Below, one piece after another: positions 54,617 through 62,147 of a stretch of 64,000 nt of DNA; the first letter of the stretch is position 1, and each line of letters opens with the position of its first letter. The notes under the pieces are model-generated. The model saw nothing but the letters and a program-made list of their open reading frames with translations, searched no databases and was not told where the DNA came from. This DNA comes from Gulosibacter molinativorax. GTDB taxonomy: Bacteria; Actinomycetota; Actinomycetes; Actinomycetales; Microbacteriaceae. The stretch is taken from NCBI RefSeq assembly GCF_003010915.2, contig NZ_CP028426.1, forward strand, positions 1,798,001 to 1,862,000. Reading direction: 5' to 3'. Both the position numbers and the translations under genes were made by a program.

Positions 54617-55744
54617 ATGGGAAGCATCGAGGCGTACGAGACGACGAAAGGCCGTCGTTACCGTGCCCTCTATCGCCGACCCGACAAGAAGCAGACCCAG
54701 AAGCGCGGATTCACGACGAAGAAGGCCGCCGAACTATTCCTGGCGACCACCGAGGTCAACATCGCCCAAGGCCGCTACCTCGATCCCTCACTCGCGAGGG
54801 TCACCGTGGCCGAATGGCTCCAGACATGGCTCGCCGCCCGCGGCGACCTTCGCGCCACGACGCACAGCCGGGTCGAGAACATCATCGACAAGCACATCAC
54901 ACCCGAACTCGGCAGCATCCCGATCGGCAACCTCACCCGGCTCCGAGTACAGGAATGGGCATCCGCACTGCCAGGCGCTCCCGCGACCGTGCGGAAGATC
55001 GTCAACGTGCTCTCCGGAGCACTACGGTTCGCGGTCGAGGACGAGCGCCTGCCATCGAACCCAGCCGCCAGACTCAAGCTCCCAAAGCCGACGAAGACGC
55101 GCAAGCGCTACCTCTCGCACGATCAGGTCGCGGCGCTCGCCCAGGCCATTGACAAGATGAAAGACGGCCGAGACTACGGCTACGGCCTCGTCGTGCTCAC
55201 CCTGGCCTACTGCGGTCTGCGCTGGGGCGAACTCTCCGGGCTGCGAATCCGCGACCTCGACCTCGACTCGAAACACCCGCGCCTGACCGTCGAGCAGACC
55301 GTAGTCGCCGACAAGGGATACCAGCGCATCGAGCCGCCGAAGGACTACGAGCACCGGAGCATCCCAATCCCCGCGTTCCTCGTCCGGCTGTTCCGCGCAC
55401 AGATAGCAGGACGCGACTCCGACGCTCCCGTGTTCTACGGCATCCGCACCGGCACCTGGCTGCGCAACCACGTCTATCGCGTCGGCTGGCTCGACCCCGC
55501 CGCAACCGCAATCGGACTGGGCGGACTCACGCCGCACGAGCTGCGACACACGGCAGCGTCGCTCGCCGTCAGCGCCGGGGCGAACGTCAAGGCCGTGCAG
55601 CGGATGCTCGGGCATGCCTCGGCCGCTGTGACCCTCGACGTGTATGCCGACCTGTTCGATGACGACCTCGACGGTGTTGCCACGGCCCTCGACCAGGCGG
55701 CGATGCAATCGGATGTTGCCAATCTGTTGCCAAAAGCCGCGTAG
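54617..55744 (+). CDS. int: Tyrosine-type site-specific integrase
   Basis: A 375-residue tyrosine recombinase. The N-terminal AP2-like arm-binding domain (YRRPDKKQTQKRGFTTKKAA) is followed by a SAM-like core-binding domain and the catalytic domain: R202 in CGLRWGELS, H307/R310 in HELRHTAAS, H333 in LGHAS, and Tyr343 in LDVYADLF. The last codons overlap the tandem GTTGCCAA sites of the right end. It lies 62 bp from the 3' end of tRNA-Glu, into which it evidently integrated the element. A strong bidirectional terminator follows. Confidence 0.95.
   Translation: MGSIEAYETTKGRRYRALYRRPDKKQTQKRGFTTKKAAELFLATTEVNIAQGRYLDPSLARVTVAEWLQTWLAARGDLRATTHSRVENIIDKHITPELGSIPIGNLTRLRVQEWASALPGAPATVRKIVNVLSGALRFAVEDERLPSNPAARLKLPKPTKTRKRYLSHDQVAALAQAIDKMKDGRDYGYGLVVLTLAYCGLRWGELSGLRIRDLDLDSKHPRLTVEQTVVADKGYQRIEPPKDYEHRSIPIPAFLVRLFRAQIAGRDSDAPVFYGIRTGTWLRNHVYRVGWLDPAATAIGLGGLTPHELRHTAASLAVSAGANVKAVQRMLGHASAAVTLDVYADLFDDDLDGVATALDQAAMQSDVANLLPKAA
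55715..55733 (+). repeat. Tandem GTTGCCA sites at right end (candidate integrase arm sites)
   Basis: GTTGCCAATCTGTTGCCAA, the same 11-bp-spaced pair as at 39340, in the same orientation. It lies within the last codons of int, 73 bp from the tRNA copy. Confidence 0.6.
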
Positions 55745-55775
55745 CGCCTCCGCAGCGCCCTGCGGCAGGAATGCG

Positions 55776-55801
55776 AAAACCCCCGCCTGAGCGGGGGTTT
55801 T
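55776..55801. terminator. Bidirectional terminator between int and tRNA-Glu
   Basis: An 11-bp perfect stem (AAAACCCCCGC / GCGGGGGTTTT, loop CTGA). T-runs follow in both directions, so it can end int (plus) and tRNA-Glu (minus) transcripts. Confidence 0.9.
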
Positions 55802-55805
55802 CTTA

Positions 55806-55852
55806 TTGGTGACCCCAGCGGGATTCGAACCCGCGTTACCGCCGTGAGAGGG
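55806..55852 (-). other. Right attachment site, inside tRNA-Glu
   Basis: 47-bp copy of the left attachment site, here part of the intact tRNA. Integration evidently replaced the original 3' half with the element's own copy, keeping the tRNA functional. Confidence 0.85.
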
Positions 55853-55882
55853 CGGTGTCCTAGGCCGCTAAACGATGGGGCC
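55807..55882 (-). tRNA. tRNA-Glu (anticodon CTC)
   Basis: A full cloverleaf on the minus strand: acceptor GGCCCCA/TGGGGTC, D arm with TAGCGGCCTAGGAC, anticodon arm CCGCC-CTCTCAC-GGCGG reading GAG codons, and T arm with GGTTCGAATCC. CCA is encoded. 76 bases. Target of the integrated element to its left. Confidence 0.95.
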
Positions 55883-55981
55883 GCGCTGACAACTCGACTA
55901 TCTTGGCACAGTCGCGAAGTCGAAGTCAACTTGGAGTTCTACTAGCGTCAATAATCCCTGATCAGACAGCGTGTTTAAGGG

Positions 55982-56791
55982 CTAGCGCTCGTCCCGCGTG
56001 CGAGGGTCGAAATCACCCAGACCCCGCTGCGGCAGCGAAGAAATCTTCGTCACTTCCTCGGGTGTCAGTTCGATCGCGACCGCCGCGAGGTTCTCGCGCT
56101 GTCGCTGAGGGTTGCCCGAGCGGGCGATCGGCACTGCGCCAACGGCCCGGTGCCACGCGAGCACGACCTGCCCCGCAGTGAGGCCCCGTGCATCCGCCAC
56201 CTCGAGCACGGGCGCGGCCTCGAGCACTTCACCACCACGGGCCAGCGGCGACCACGACTGCATCTGGATGCCTCGCGTCGCAAGTTCAGCGCGCAGCTCG
56301 GGGCGATTCAGCCCGGGGTCGCACTGCACCTGGTCGACTGCTGGCACGAGCCCGGTCTCCTGCTTGATGACGTCGAGGTGCTCTGGCAGGAAGTTCGAGA
56401 GGCCGATCTCACGGACCAGCCCATCCTGCTTCGCCTGCGCCATTTCCTCGAAGGCCTTCGGGTATAGGCCCAGCATGGGCAACGGCCAGTGAATGAGCCA
56501 CGAGTCGAGGTACTCGACCCCGAGCCACTCGAGGCTGCGCTCGAGCGCGCCCCGCACATCCCCGTGGTCGTGACCGCGCAGCTTGGTCTGAATGAAGATC
56601 TCCTCGCGGGGCACGCCGCTCGCGGCGATGCCCCGGCCAACGGCGGCTTCATTTTCGTACTTCGAGGCAGTGTCGATCAGGCGATAGCCGACGTCAATTG
56701 CTGAGGCCACCGCACGCTCGGCCTCGTCGTCCTGAAACGGCCACGTGCCGAATCCGATGGGTTGGGTTGCAAAATCCGCGGAAGTAGTCAT
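55982..56791 (-). CDS. Aldo/keto reductase
   Basis: A 269-residue NADPH-dependent reductase of the AKR fold (2,5-diketo-D-gluconate reductase-like group). The catalytic tetrad is seen as D and Y in DTASKYENEAAVG, K in IFIQTKLRGHDHG and H in SWLIHWPLP. GLSNFLPEHLD and a C-terminal cofactor loop (IARSGNPQRQRENL) follow. The start at 56791 gives MTTSADFATQPIGFGTWPF. Divergent from ybjQ by about 60 bp. Physiological substrate unknown. Confidence 0.92.
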   Translation of the reverse strand: MTTSADFATQPIGFGTWPFQDDEAERAVASAIDVGYRLIDTASKYENEAAVGRGIAASGVPREEIFIQTKLRGHDHGDVRGALERSLEWLGVEYLDSWLIHWPLPMLGLYPKAFEEMAQAKQDGLVREIGLSNFLPEHLDVIKQETGLVPAVDQVQCDPGLNRPELRAELATRGIQMQSWSPLARGGEVLEAAPVLEVADARGLTAGQVVLAWHRAVGAVPIARSGNPQRQRENLAAVAIELTPEEVTKISSLPQRGLGDFDPRTRDER

Positions 56792-56852
56792 GGCTGGCAC
56801 CCTAACGGGCTGGGTTGGGGAGAACTTCAGCGGCCGCACGCACAATGGGCGA

Positions 56853-57323
56853 GTGATTATCGTGACAACGAATGAAGTTCCCGGATTCCGCATCCTGTCG
56901 GTGCAGGGTGAGGTGATGGGTCTGACCGTCCGCAGCCGCGATATCGGCGCATCCTGGGCCGCCGGGTTCAAGTCCATCGGCGGCGGCGAGGTACGCGAAT
57001 TCACGTCGCTGCTCTACGAATCGCGCCGCGAGGTGATGGGGCGGATGGTCGCGGATGCGCAGCAGCGCGGGTCGAACGCGATCGTCGCGATGCGTTTTGA
57101 CACGAGCGAGATCGCGGGCCAATGGACGGAGGTCTGCGCATACGGCACGGCCGTGATCGTGCAGGCGCTCGGTCCCGATGACGCCGCCGCCACCCCGCAG
57201 TCGATCGACATGTGGCATCGCGACCAGCAGCTCCGGCAACCGTCGGCCCCGCTCGGCGCGCCGCACGATGTTCCTCCGCACGATGCGCCACCGACCGTCT
57301 TTCCGCCGAACGCCCCCAGTTAG
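56853..57323 (+). CDS. ybjQ: YbjQ / UPF0145 family protein
   Basis: A 156-residue protein of the heavy-metal-binding-like YbjQ (UPF0145) family. TTNEVPGFRI at the N-terminus, MGLTVRSRDIGA, GGEVREFTSLLYESR and AQQRGSNAIVAMRFDTSEI are family blocks. A disordered Pro/His/Asp tail (PHDVPPHDAPP...) is added at the C-terminus. The GTG at 56853 gives VIIVTTNEV; an upstream ATG reading crosses the divergent AKR. Function unknown, probably oligomeric. Confidence 0.87.
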   Translation: MIIVTTNEVPGFRILSVQGEVMGLTVRSRDIGASWAAGFKSIGGGEVREFTSLLYESRREVMGRMVADAQQRGSNAIVAMRFDTSEIAGQWTEVCAYGTAVIVQALGPDDAAATPQSIDMWHRDQQLRQPSAPLGAPHDVPPHDAPPTVFPPNAPS

Positions 57324-57338
57324 CACGTTGGCGCAGGC

Positions 57339-57950
57339 TTAGAGCAAGCCGCGTTCGAAGGCGACCCGAACGGCCGCCGCGCGGTCTGAGACACCGAGCT
57401 TTTGATAGGCGTGGTTCAGGTGCGTCTTGACCGTCGCCTCCGAGACCATTAGGTCTGCCGCGGCACCGCGGTTCGTACCCCCGTTCGCGATCACGCGGAG
57501 CACTTCGAGTTCGCGCGCCGTCAGCTCGGGGTCGTTGCGGCGGCCGGCCATCGCATCCAGCGCCTGAGGGGCGAGCACTGGCCTACCCGCAGCGATATCA
57601 CGCACGGCCTGCAACAGCACCGGCCGCGGAGTGTCCTTGAGCAGGTAGCCGTGCGCTCCCGCGCCCAGTGCCGCGCGGATGTCTCGGTCAGTGTCGTAGG
57701 TCGTCAGCACGAGGATACGCGTGGGCACCTCGGCTGCGGTCAGCTCGCGCACCGCGTCGACACCGTCGCCGCCAGGCATGCGGAGATCCATCAGGACGAC
57801 GTCCGGCAGCTCGCGCGTCACTACAATGACCGCCTCGGGCCCAGAAGCCGCCTCGCCGACTACTTCGATATCGCCTTCGCGTGACACCATGCTGATGATT
57901 CCGTCGCGGACAATTGGGTGGTCGTCAACTACAACGATGCGGATAGTCAT
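57339..57950 (-). CDS. LuxR/NarL-type response regulator
   Basis: A 203-residue two-component regulator. The receiver has the acidic pair in VVVDDHPIVRDG, the phosphorylated aspartate in VVLMDLRMPGG, and LVLTTYDTD and YLLKDTPR for the switch Thr and Lys. The C-terminus is a LuxR-type helix-turn-helix (LTARELEVLRVIANGGTNRG). It overlaps the kinase stop by four bases, its likely partner. Target is probably the ABC exporter genes upstream. Confidence 0.95.
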   Translation of the reverse strand: MTIRIVVVDDHPIVRDGIISMVSREGDIEVVGEAASGPEAVIVVTRELPDVVLMDLRMPGGDGVDAVRELTAAEVPTRILVLTTYDTDRDIRAALGAGAHGYLLKDTPRPVLLQAVRDIAAGRPVLAPQALDAMAGRRNDPELTARELEVLRVIANGGTNRGAAADLMVSEATVKTHLNHAYQKLGVSDRAAAVRVAFERGLL

Positions 57951-59239
57951 GTCGGAACGGCCGCACTGATCGCGCAGCCCTCCCCCTCTCTCGTCTCGAT
58001 GTCGAGAGTGCCGCCGAGTGCGCGCATCCGTTGCCGCATACCTGGTAGGCCGTGACCGTCAGCCAAAGCCCTAGCGTCGAAGCCGCGTCCGTCGTCGCGC
58101 ACGTCGAGCCTGACTTCTTCGGGAAGGTAGCTCAGCGTCACGGCGACACGACGCGCCTGCGCGTGCCTCACGACGTTGCTCAGGGCTTCCTGGGCCACGC
58201 GCAGCAGTTCGCCGTCCCCCTCCGTCGCCATTGGCTCGCCGTCCACTTCGAAGCGGCTCTCGAGGCCAGCGGCAGTCGCGACCTGCCCGGTGAGCGCACG
58301 CACCGCTGCGGGCAGGCTCTCATCGTCGAGCCGCGGGGATGCGAGGGCCCTGACCGCGCGCCGGGCCTCGGCCAGTGCATCCCGCGCGCTCGTCGAGGCC
58401 CGAGCAAGCCTGGCCTCGCGGTCTGGGGAATCCGCATCCGCAGCCTCGAGCTGCGTAATGATCGCGACGAGCCCCTGCGCGACGGTGTCGTGAATTTCGC
58501 GCGAGAGCCGAGCCCGTTCATCCGCGATGCCCGTCTCGCGCGCCTGCGTCAGCAGCTGTTCTTGCAAGGCCCGATTGCGTTCCTCCGCGGCTTGGAGTTC
58601 GTCGACAGTGGTCTGCAGCGTCACGACGAATCGCTCGCGTCGCTCCTCGAGAAAATTGACCATGATTGCGATCCCGACGTTCACGGCGAAGAACACCATG
58701 AACAGGCCGAACGAGGCCATCGGCGACACGAAACCGCCGGACTGTGACAAGGCGAGCGACGCGGCGACGAGGCCCATCGCGAGCCCGCGCATCCACCCTT
58801 TGTGGACGCTCGGCGCGTCGAAGTACCCGAGGAACGCGTAGATGCCGGCGAACGGCGAGATACCGACGAGGACGAAGGTGAGCGCGAGGGTCGTCCAGAA
58901 TCCGATTCGACGCACGGTGAGAGAGGCCGGGAACCAGGTCATGCCGATTCGGTAGAGCACGAGCACCGCTGTGATCGCGAGCATCGGTGTCACATGTTCA
59001 GGCCTGATCGCGAGATCTCGGAGCACGTAGGCCGTTGCGGCCGAGCCGATGGCGAGCACGATACCCGCGGGACCAGTGAAGTTTCGCGGCACCCAGCGGG
59101 GCTTTGTCTCAGCCGCGTTATCGCGCCGCGCCGAATCGGCGGGAGAGGCGCCCTTCCACGCCTCACCCGCATCGCGGTTCTCCGCATCGGCCACAGTCAT
59201 ACGGCCCATTGTCCTCGCCTGACCTTGGGCGGCGGTCAT
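57947..59239 (-). CDS. Sensor histidine kinase
   Basis: A 430-residue HisKA_3-type kinase. Four to five N-terminal membrane helices (PAGIVLAIGSAATAYVLRD, MLAITAVLVLYRIGM, FWTTLALTFVLVGISPFAG...) are followed by a coiled segment and SREIHDTVAQGLVAII, where His is phosphorylated. A HATPase domain with NVVRHAQARRVAVTL and GRGFDARA then follows. The start at 59239 lies 14 bases after the permease stop; 59209 (MGRMTVADAE) has the better Shine-Dalgarno. DesK/LiaS-like arrangement. Confidence 0.93.
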   Translation of the reverse strand: MTAAQGQARTMGRMTVADAENRDAGEAWKGASPADSARRDNAAETKPRWVPRNFTGPAGIVLAIGSAATAYVLRDLAIRPEHVTPMLAITAVLVLYRIGMTWFPASLTVRRIGFWTTLALTFVLVGISPFAGIYAFLGYFDAPSVHKGWMRGLAMGLVAASLALSQSGGFVSPMASFGLFMVFFAVNVGIAIMVNFLEERRERFVVTLQTTVDELQAAEERNRALQEQLLTQARETGIADERARLSREIHDTVAQGLVAIITQLEAADADSPDREARLARASTSARDALAEARRAVRALASPRLDDESLPAAVRALTGQVATAAGLESRFEVDGEPMATEGDGELLRVAQEALSNVVRHAQARRVAVTLSYLPEEVRLDVRDDGRGFDARALADGHGLPGMRQRMRALGGTLDIETREGEGCAISAAVPT

Positions 59240-59252
59240 GGTCGGCACAGGG

Positions 59253-59999
59253 TTACTCCCATCTGAAGGTCTGGAGCGCAACCAGTACGCTGCCGACTCC
59301 CCACAGCACGAGCGCGAGGAACGGCTGCCAACCGAGCTCGATACCGAGGCTCGCGTTACTCATCAGCGTTGCGGCCGCGCCACCGGGTGTCCAGTCGGCG
59401 ATCGCCGCGACCCAATCTGGGAACAAAGCGCGCGGAACCCACATGCCGGCGAAGAACCACATCACGATGGCGACGACGGCGCCGACTCCACTCGCGACTT
59501 TCGCGCTCGGGATGACCGCAGCCAGCATCGTGCCGACCGCGAGGATCGACGCGGCAGTGACGAGCATCACGAAGATTTGGGACGGCAATGCGCTGAGCGA
59601 CCCTTCGCCGAACAGCATCGGGAAGCCGAGCATGAACAGGCTCGCGGCCACGACGACAATGAACACCATGGCGAGCACCGCGAACAGCAGCTGCCCCGGA
59701 TGCACAGGGGTGGTTCGCAGCCGGCGCAGGAAGCCGTTCTCTCGGTACTGGCCCAGGATGAGCGGCATGATTTGCAGCGCGAAAATCGTGATGGCGAACA
59801 CGATGATCGTGGGTTGGTACGCCTCGACGACGCTGAGTCCGCCGAACTGATCGAGCGGCTGTCGCGCGCCCGGGATGACGCTCATCACGATGATCGCGGC
59901 GAGCGGGAGCAACAGCGTCCAGATGAACACCGCGGGAGTACGCCAAAGCTGGCGCATTTCGAGTCGGAAAAGTTTGGCGGTGGCATTGGTGGTAGTCAT
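59253..59999 (-). CDS. ABC-2 type exporter permease
   Basis: A 248-residue membrane protein with six hydrophobic segments (TPAVFIWTLLLPLAAIIVM, TIIVFAITIFALQIMPLIL, LLFAVLAMVFIVVVAASLFM...) and the order of ABC-2 drug-export permeases. A start at 59999 is 2 bases after the ATPase stop. With the ATPase it forms an exporter, controlled by the two-component genes that follow. Substrate unknown. Confidence 0.9.
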   Translation of the reverse strand: MTTTNATAKLFRLEMRQLWRTPAVFIWTLLLPLAAIIVMSVIPGARQPLDQFGGLSVVEAYQPTIIVFAITIFALQIMPLILGQYRENGFLRRLRTTPVHPGQLLFAVLAMVFIVVVAASLFMLGFPMLFGEGSLSALPSQIFVMLVTAASILAVGTMLAAVIPSAKVASGVGAVVAIVMWFFAGMWVPRALFPDWVAAIADWTPGGAAATLMSNASLGIELGWQPFLALVLWGVGSVLVALQTFRWE

Positions 60000-60001
60000 G
60001 A

Positions 60002-60895
60002 TTAGTTCTCCATGGCGCGCAAGTACGCGTCGTCCAGGGTCGGTTCGGTCACTCGCAGTCGACGCGCCCTGATGCCGCGTTCGATGAGCACCGTGAGCAC
60101 ATCTTGTGGGGTATCGGCGTCGCCGATCACGACGACCTGCTCCCCCTCCGTCGTGAGGCTGGTGATGCCGTCGATGCCACGCAGGATGTCCAGGTCAATT
60201 GCCGGGTCGGGCTCGAAACTGACGGTGTGACCGCCGCTTCGGGCGGCGATTTCGTGCGGCGCGCCCTCGGCGACGATGACGCCGCCGTTGAGGAGGTAGA
60301 TGCGGTCGCACAGCCGCTGCGCCTCCTCCATCGAGTGGGTGACGAGCAGCATCGTCGTGCCCGTCTCCGAAAGCGCCTCGAGGTACTGCCAGATGTCTCG
60401 GCGTGCGGCGGCGTCGAGACCGGTGGTCAACTCATCCAGAATCGCCACCTTCGGTCGGCCGACGAGTGCGAGCGCTACGGAGAGCCGCTGTTTCTGACCG
60501 CCCGAGAGCTTCTCGAAGAACTGGCCGCGATGCGGCTCAAGGCCGAATCGTCCGAGTAGCTCATCGGTGGGAACCGGATTCTCGTAGAACGAGGCGAAGA
60601 GGTCCAGCGCCTCCTCGACCGTGATTCGGTCAGGCAGCTGGGCCTGCTGCAACTGCATGCCGAGCACGCGTCGCAGCCCCGGGTCGCCCGAGGCTGGGTC
60701 GATGCCGTGCACGCTCATCGTGCCGGCGTCGGGGGTGCGTAACCCGCCGATCATTTCGACGGCGGTGGTCTTGCCCGCACCGTTCGGGCCGAGGATGCCG
60801 ACGATCTCACCTTCACTCACGCTCAGGTCGATGCCGCGAAGCACCTCGCGCCCCTTGTATGACTTCTTGAGTCCGTGGACAGTGATTGCATTCAT
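60002..60895 (-). CDS. ABC transporter ATP-binding protein
   Basis: A 297-residue ATPase of the drug-export (CcmA/DrrA-like) class. Walker A GPNGAGKTTAVEMIG, the signature LSGGQKQRLSVALAL, Walker B AILDELTTGLD and an H-loop LLVTHSMEEAQRL are present. The C-terminal DUF4162-like tail (FEPDPAIDLDILRGID...) ends LRAMEN. The Shine-Dalgarno GGGAGG lies in the 3' arm of a hairpin just upstream, which may limit initiation. Confidence 0.95.
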   Translation of the reverse strand: MNAITVHGLKKSYKGREVLRGIDLSVSEGEIVGILGPNGAGKTTAVEMIGGLRTPDAGTMSVHGIDPASGDPGLRRVLGMQLQQAQLPDRITVEEALDLFASFYENPVPTDELLGRFGLEPHRGQFFEKLSGGQKQRLSVALALVGRPKVAILDELTTGLDAAARRDIWQYLEALSETGTTMLLVTHSMEEAQRLCDRIYLLNGGVIVAEGAPHEIAARSGGHTVSFEPDPAIDLDILRGIDGITSLTTEGEQVVVIGDADTPQDVLTVLIERGIRARRLRVTEPTLDDAYLRAMEN

Positions 60896-60902
60896 GACAA
60901 CA

Positions 60903-60928
60903 GCCTCCCAAGCGGATGCTCGGGAGGC
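60903..60928 (-). promoter_or_regulatory. Hairpin covering the Shine-Dalgarno of the ABC ATPase gene
   Basis: On the minus strand the arms GCCTCCCGAGC and GCTTGGGAGGC pair (one mismatch, 4-base loop). The 3' arm contains GGGAGG, the only Shine-Dalgarno, 8 bases from the ATG. Translation would need this stem opened. Confidence 0.6.
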
Positions 60929-60953
60929 TTCGTCTAGGTGGTCCTACTTCGGG

Positions 60954-60969
60954 TCAACCGATCGGTTGA
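60954..60969. promoter_or_regulatory. Perfect 16-bp palindrome (candidate operator)
   Basis: TCAACCGATCGGTTGA, perfect dyad, 59 bp upstream of the ABC ATPase start and just past the LLM gene stop. Size and symmetry suit a TetR-type or response-regulator dimer site. Confidence 0.5.
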
Positions 60970-60977
60970 GGGCAGCG

Positions 60978-62024
60978 CTAGGCGGAAACCTCGGCGCGCT
61001 CGCGGTTCACTAGCGGGATGACCTGCTCGCCGAAGCGCACGATGTCGACCGCCGGGTTACCGAACTGCAACAGCAGGAGGTCGAGGCCCGCGGCCTCGAA
61101 CTCGCGGATGCGCTCGGCGACCTGCTCGGGCGTGCCGACAAAGTTGGGGCGCAGGCCGCGGTTCGAGACCGAATAGTCTTCGAGCGAGACGTTCACGTTC
61201 AGCTGCGACTTCGAGATGAAGTCCTGGTACGACTCGTACCCCTTACTGCCCTCGGAGACGTTCGTGATGCGCTGGTACTCCGCCTGCGCTTCTTCCGCGG
61301 TGTCGCGCACGATCACGAACGCGGCCATGCCGTAGTTCGCGAACGGCTCGAGGCCGGCGCGCTCACGGCGGCCGCGCATGTCCTCGACTTTCTCGCGCAG
61401 CTCCTCAACGGTGCCGCCGTGGGTCACGTACGAGTCGGCATAAGTCGTGATGGATGCGCGGCCCGCCTCTGACTCTCCGCCCGCAAAGATGTGCGGGGCC
61501 GGCTGGGGCTTGGGCTCGAGGTAGGTGTTCTCGAACTTGATGTGCTTGCCATCAAAGCTCGCGGGCGACTGCGCCCAGAGCGCCTTTAGCGCATGGACGT
61601 ACTCGGCGGTGAACTCGTAGCGGTCGTCGTGCTCGGGGAACTCGATGCCGTACTGACGCGCCTCCTCGGCCCACCATCCCGACACGATGTTGAGGCTGAA
61701 GCGACCGTTCGAGAGGAACTGCTGAGTGGCAGCCTGCTTCGCGGCGAGCTGTACCGGGCGGTGGTAGATCGGACGGATCGCCGCGAGAATCTCGAGCTTC
61801 TCAGTCGACGCGACAAGCGCCGAAGCGAGGGTCCATGCATCCAGGACTGGGCCCTCGTTGCCCTTGATGTCGCTCAGGTTCAGTTCGGGAACGAGCGTGA
61901 TGTCGAAACCGAGTCGCTCTGCGTCGCGGGCGATCTGCTGCTGCGCGGGGAGATCGAAAGCGAAGGTCTCGTCAACGTTTCGCAGCCAGCTGTCGGTAAT
62001 TGCAGTCCAATAGCCAAAGCGCAT
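60978..62024 (-). CDS. LLM-class flavin-dependent monooxygenase (sulfone/sulfonate type)
   Basis: A 348-residue reduced-FMN-dependent monooxygenase of the luciferase-like family. FGYWTAITDSWL at the N-terminus, ERLGFDITLVPEL, RFSLNIVSGWWAEEARQYG and GGESEAGRASITTYADSYVTHGG are like SfnG/SsuD enzymes, which open C-S bonds of dimethylsulfone or alkanesulfonates. A partner flavin reductase is not in the window. Upstream (same strand) lie an ATP-grasp gene and a second LLM enzyme. Confidence 0.87.
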   Translation of the reverse strand: MRFGYWTAITDSWLRNVDETFAFDLPAQQQIARDAERLGFDITLVPELNLSDIKGNEGPVLDAWTLASALVASTEKLEILAAIRPIYHRPVQLAAKQAATQQFLSNGRFSLNIVSGWWAEEARQYGIEFPEHDDRYEFTAEYVHALKALWAQSPASFDGKHIKFENTYLEPKPQPAPHIFAGGESEAGRASITTYADSYVTHGGTVEELREKVEDMRGRRERAGLEPFANYGMAAFVIVRDTAEEAQAEYQRITNVSEGSKGYESYQDFISKSQLNVNVSLEDYSVSNRGLRPNFVGTPEQVAERIREFEAAGLDLLLLQFGNPAVDIVRFGEQVIPLVNRERAEVSA

Positions 62025-62064
62025 TTCTTGGGTTCTTCTCTCTAAAAATTGTTGTGGCCGGTCC

Positions 62065-62120
62065 CTGAGTAGCGAAGCGTATCGAAGGGGCCTTTCGATA
62101 CGTCGCTTCGCTCCTACACA
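62065..62120. repeat. Inverted TGAGTAG/TATCGAA repeat
   Basis: Between the ATP-grasp and LLM genes, TGAGTAGCGAAGCGTATCGAA is followed by its inverted copy (TTTCGATACG...CTCCTACACAA). Same family as 985-1039 and 31468-31543. Confidence 0.65.
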
Positions 62121-62147
62121 AGGATCGTGAGCGCGTACCGGGGCGGG

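Larger units (their letters stand above)
39189..55852. mobile_element. Integrative mobilizable element in tRNA-Glu(CTC), about 16.7 kb
   Basis: Bounded by a 47-bp direct repeat (39189-39235 and 55806-55852, 3 mismatches) equal to the 3' half of tRNA-Glu including CCA. The right-end copy sits inside a complete tRNA and the left-end copy is only the 3' fragment, the footprint of integrase-mediated insertion. The integrase and excisionase lie next to the intact tRNA. Cargo: a three-gene nuclease/helicase-methyltransferase-NTPase operon, a MobF relaxase, a toxin-antitoxin pair and one unknown gene. There are no coupling protein or type IV secretion genes, and no phage structural genes. Confidence 0.88.

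Noticed and set aside
49488..55744. Prophage
   Set aside because: An integrase and excisionase are present but there are no capsid, terminase, tail or lysis genes; the relaxase points to a mobilizable element.
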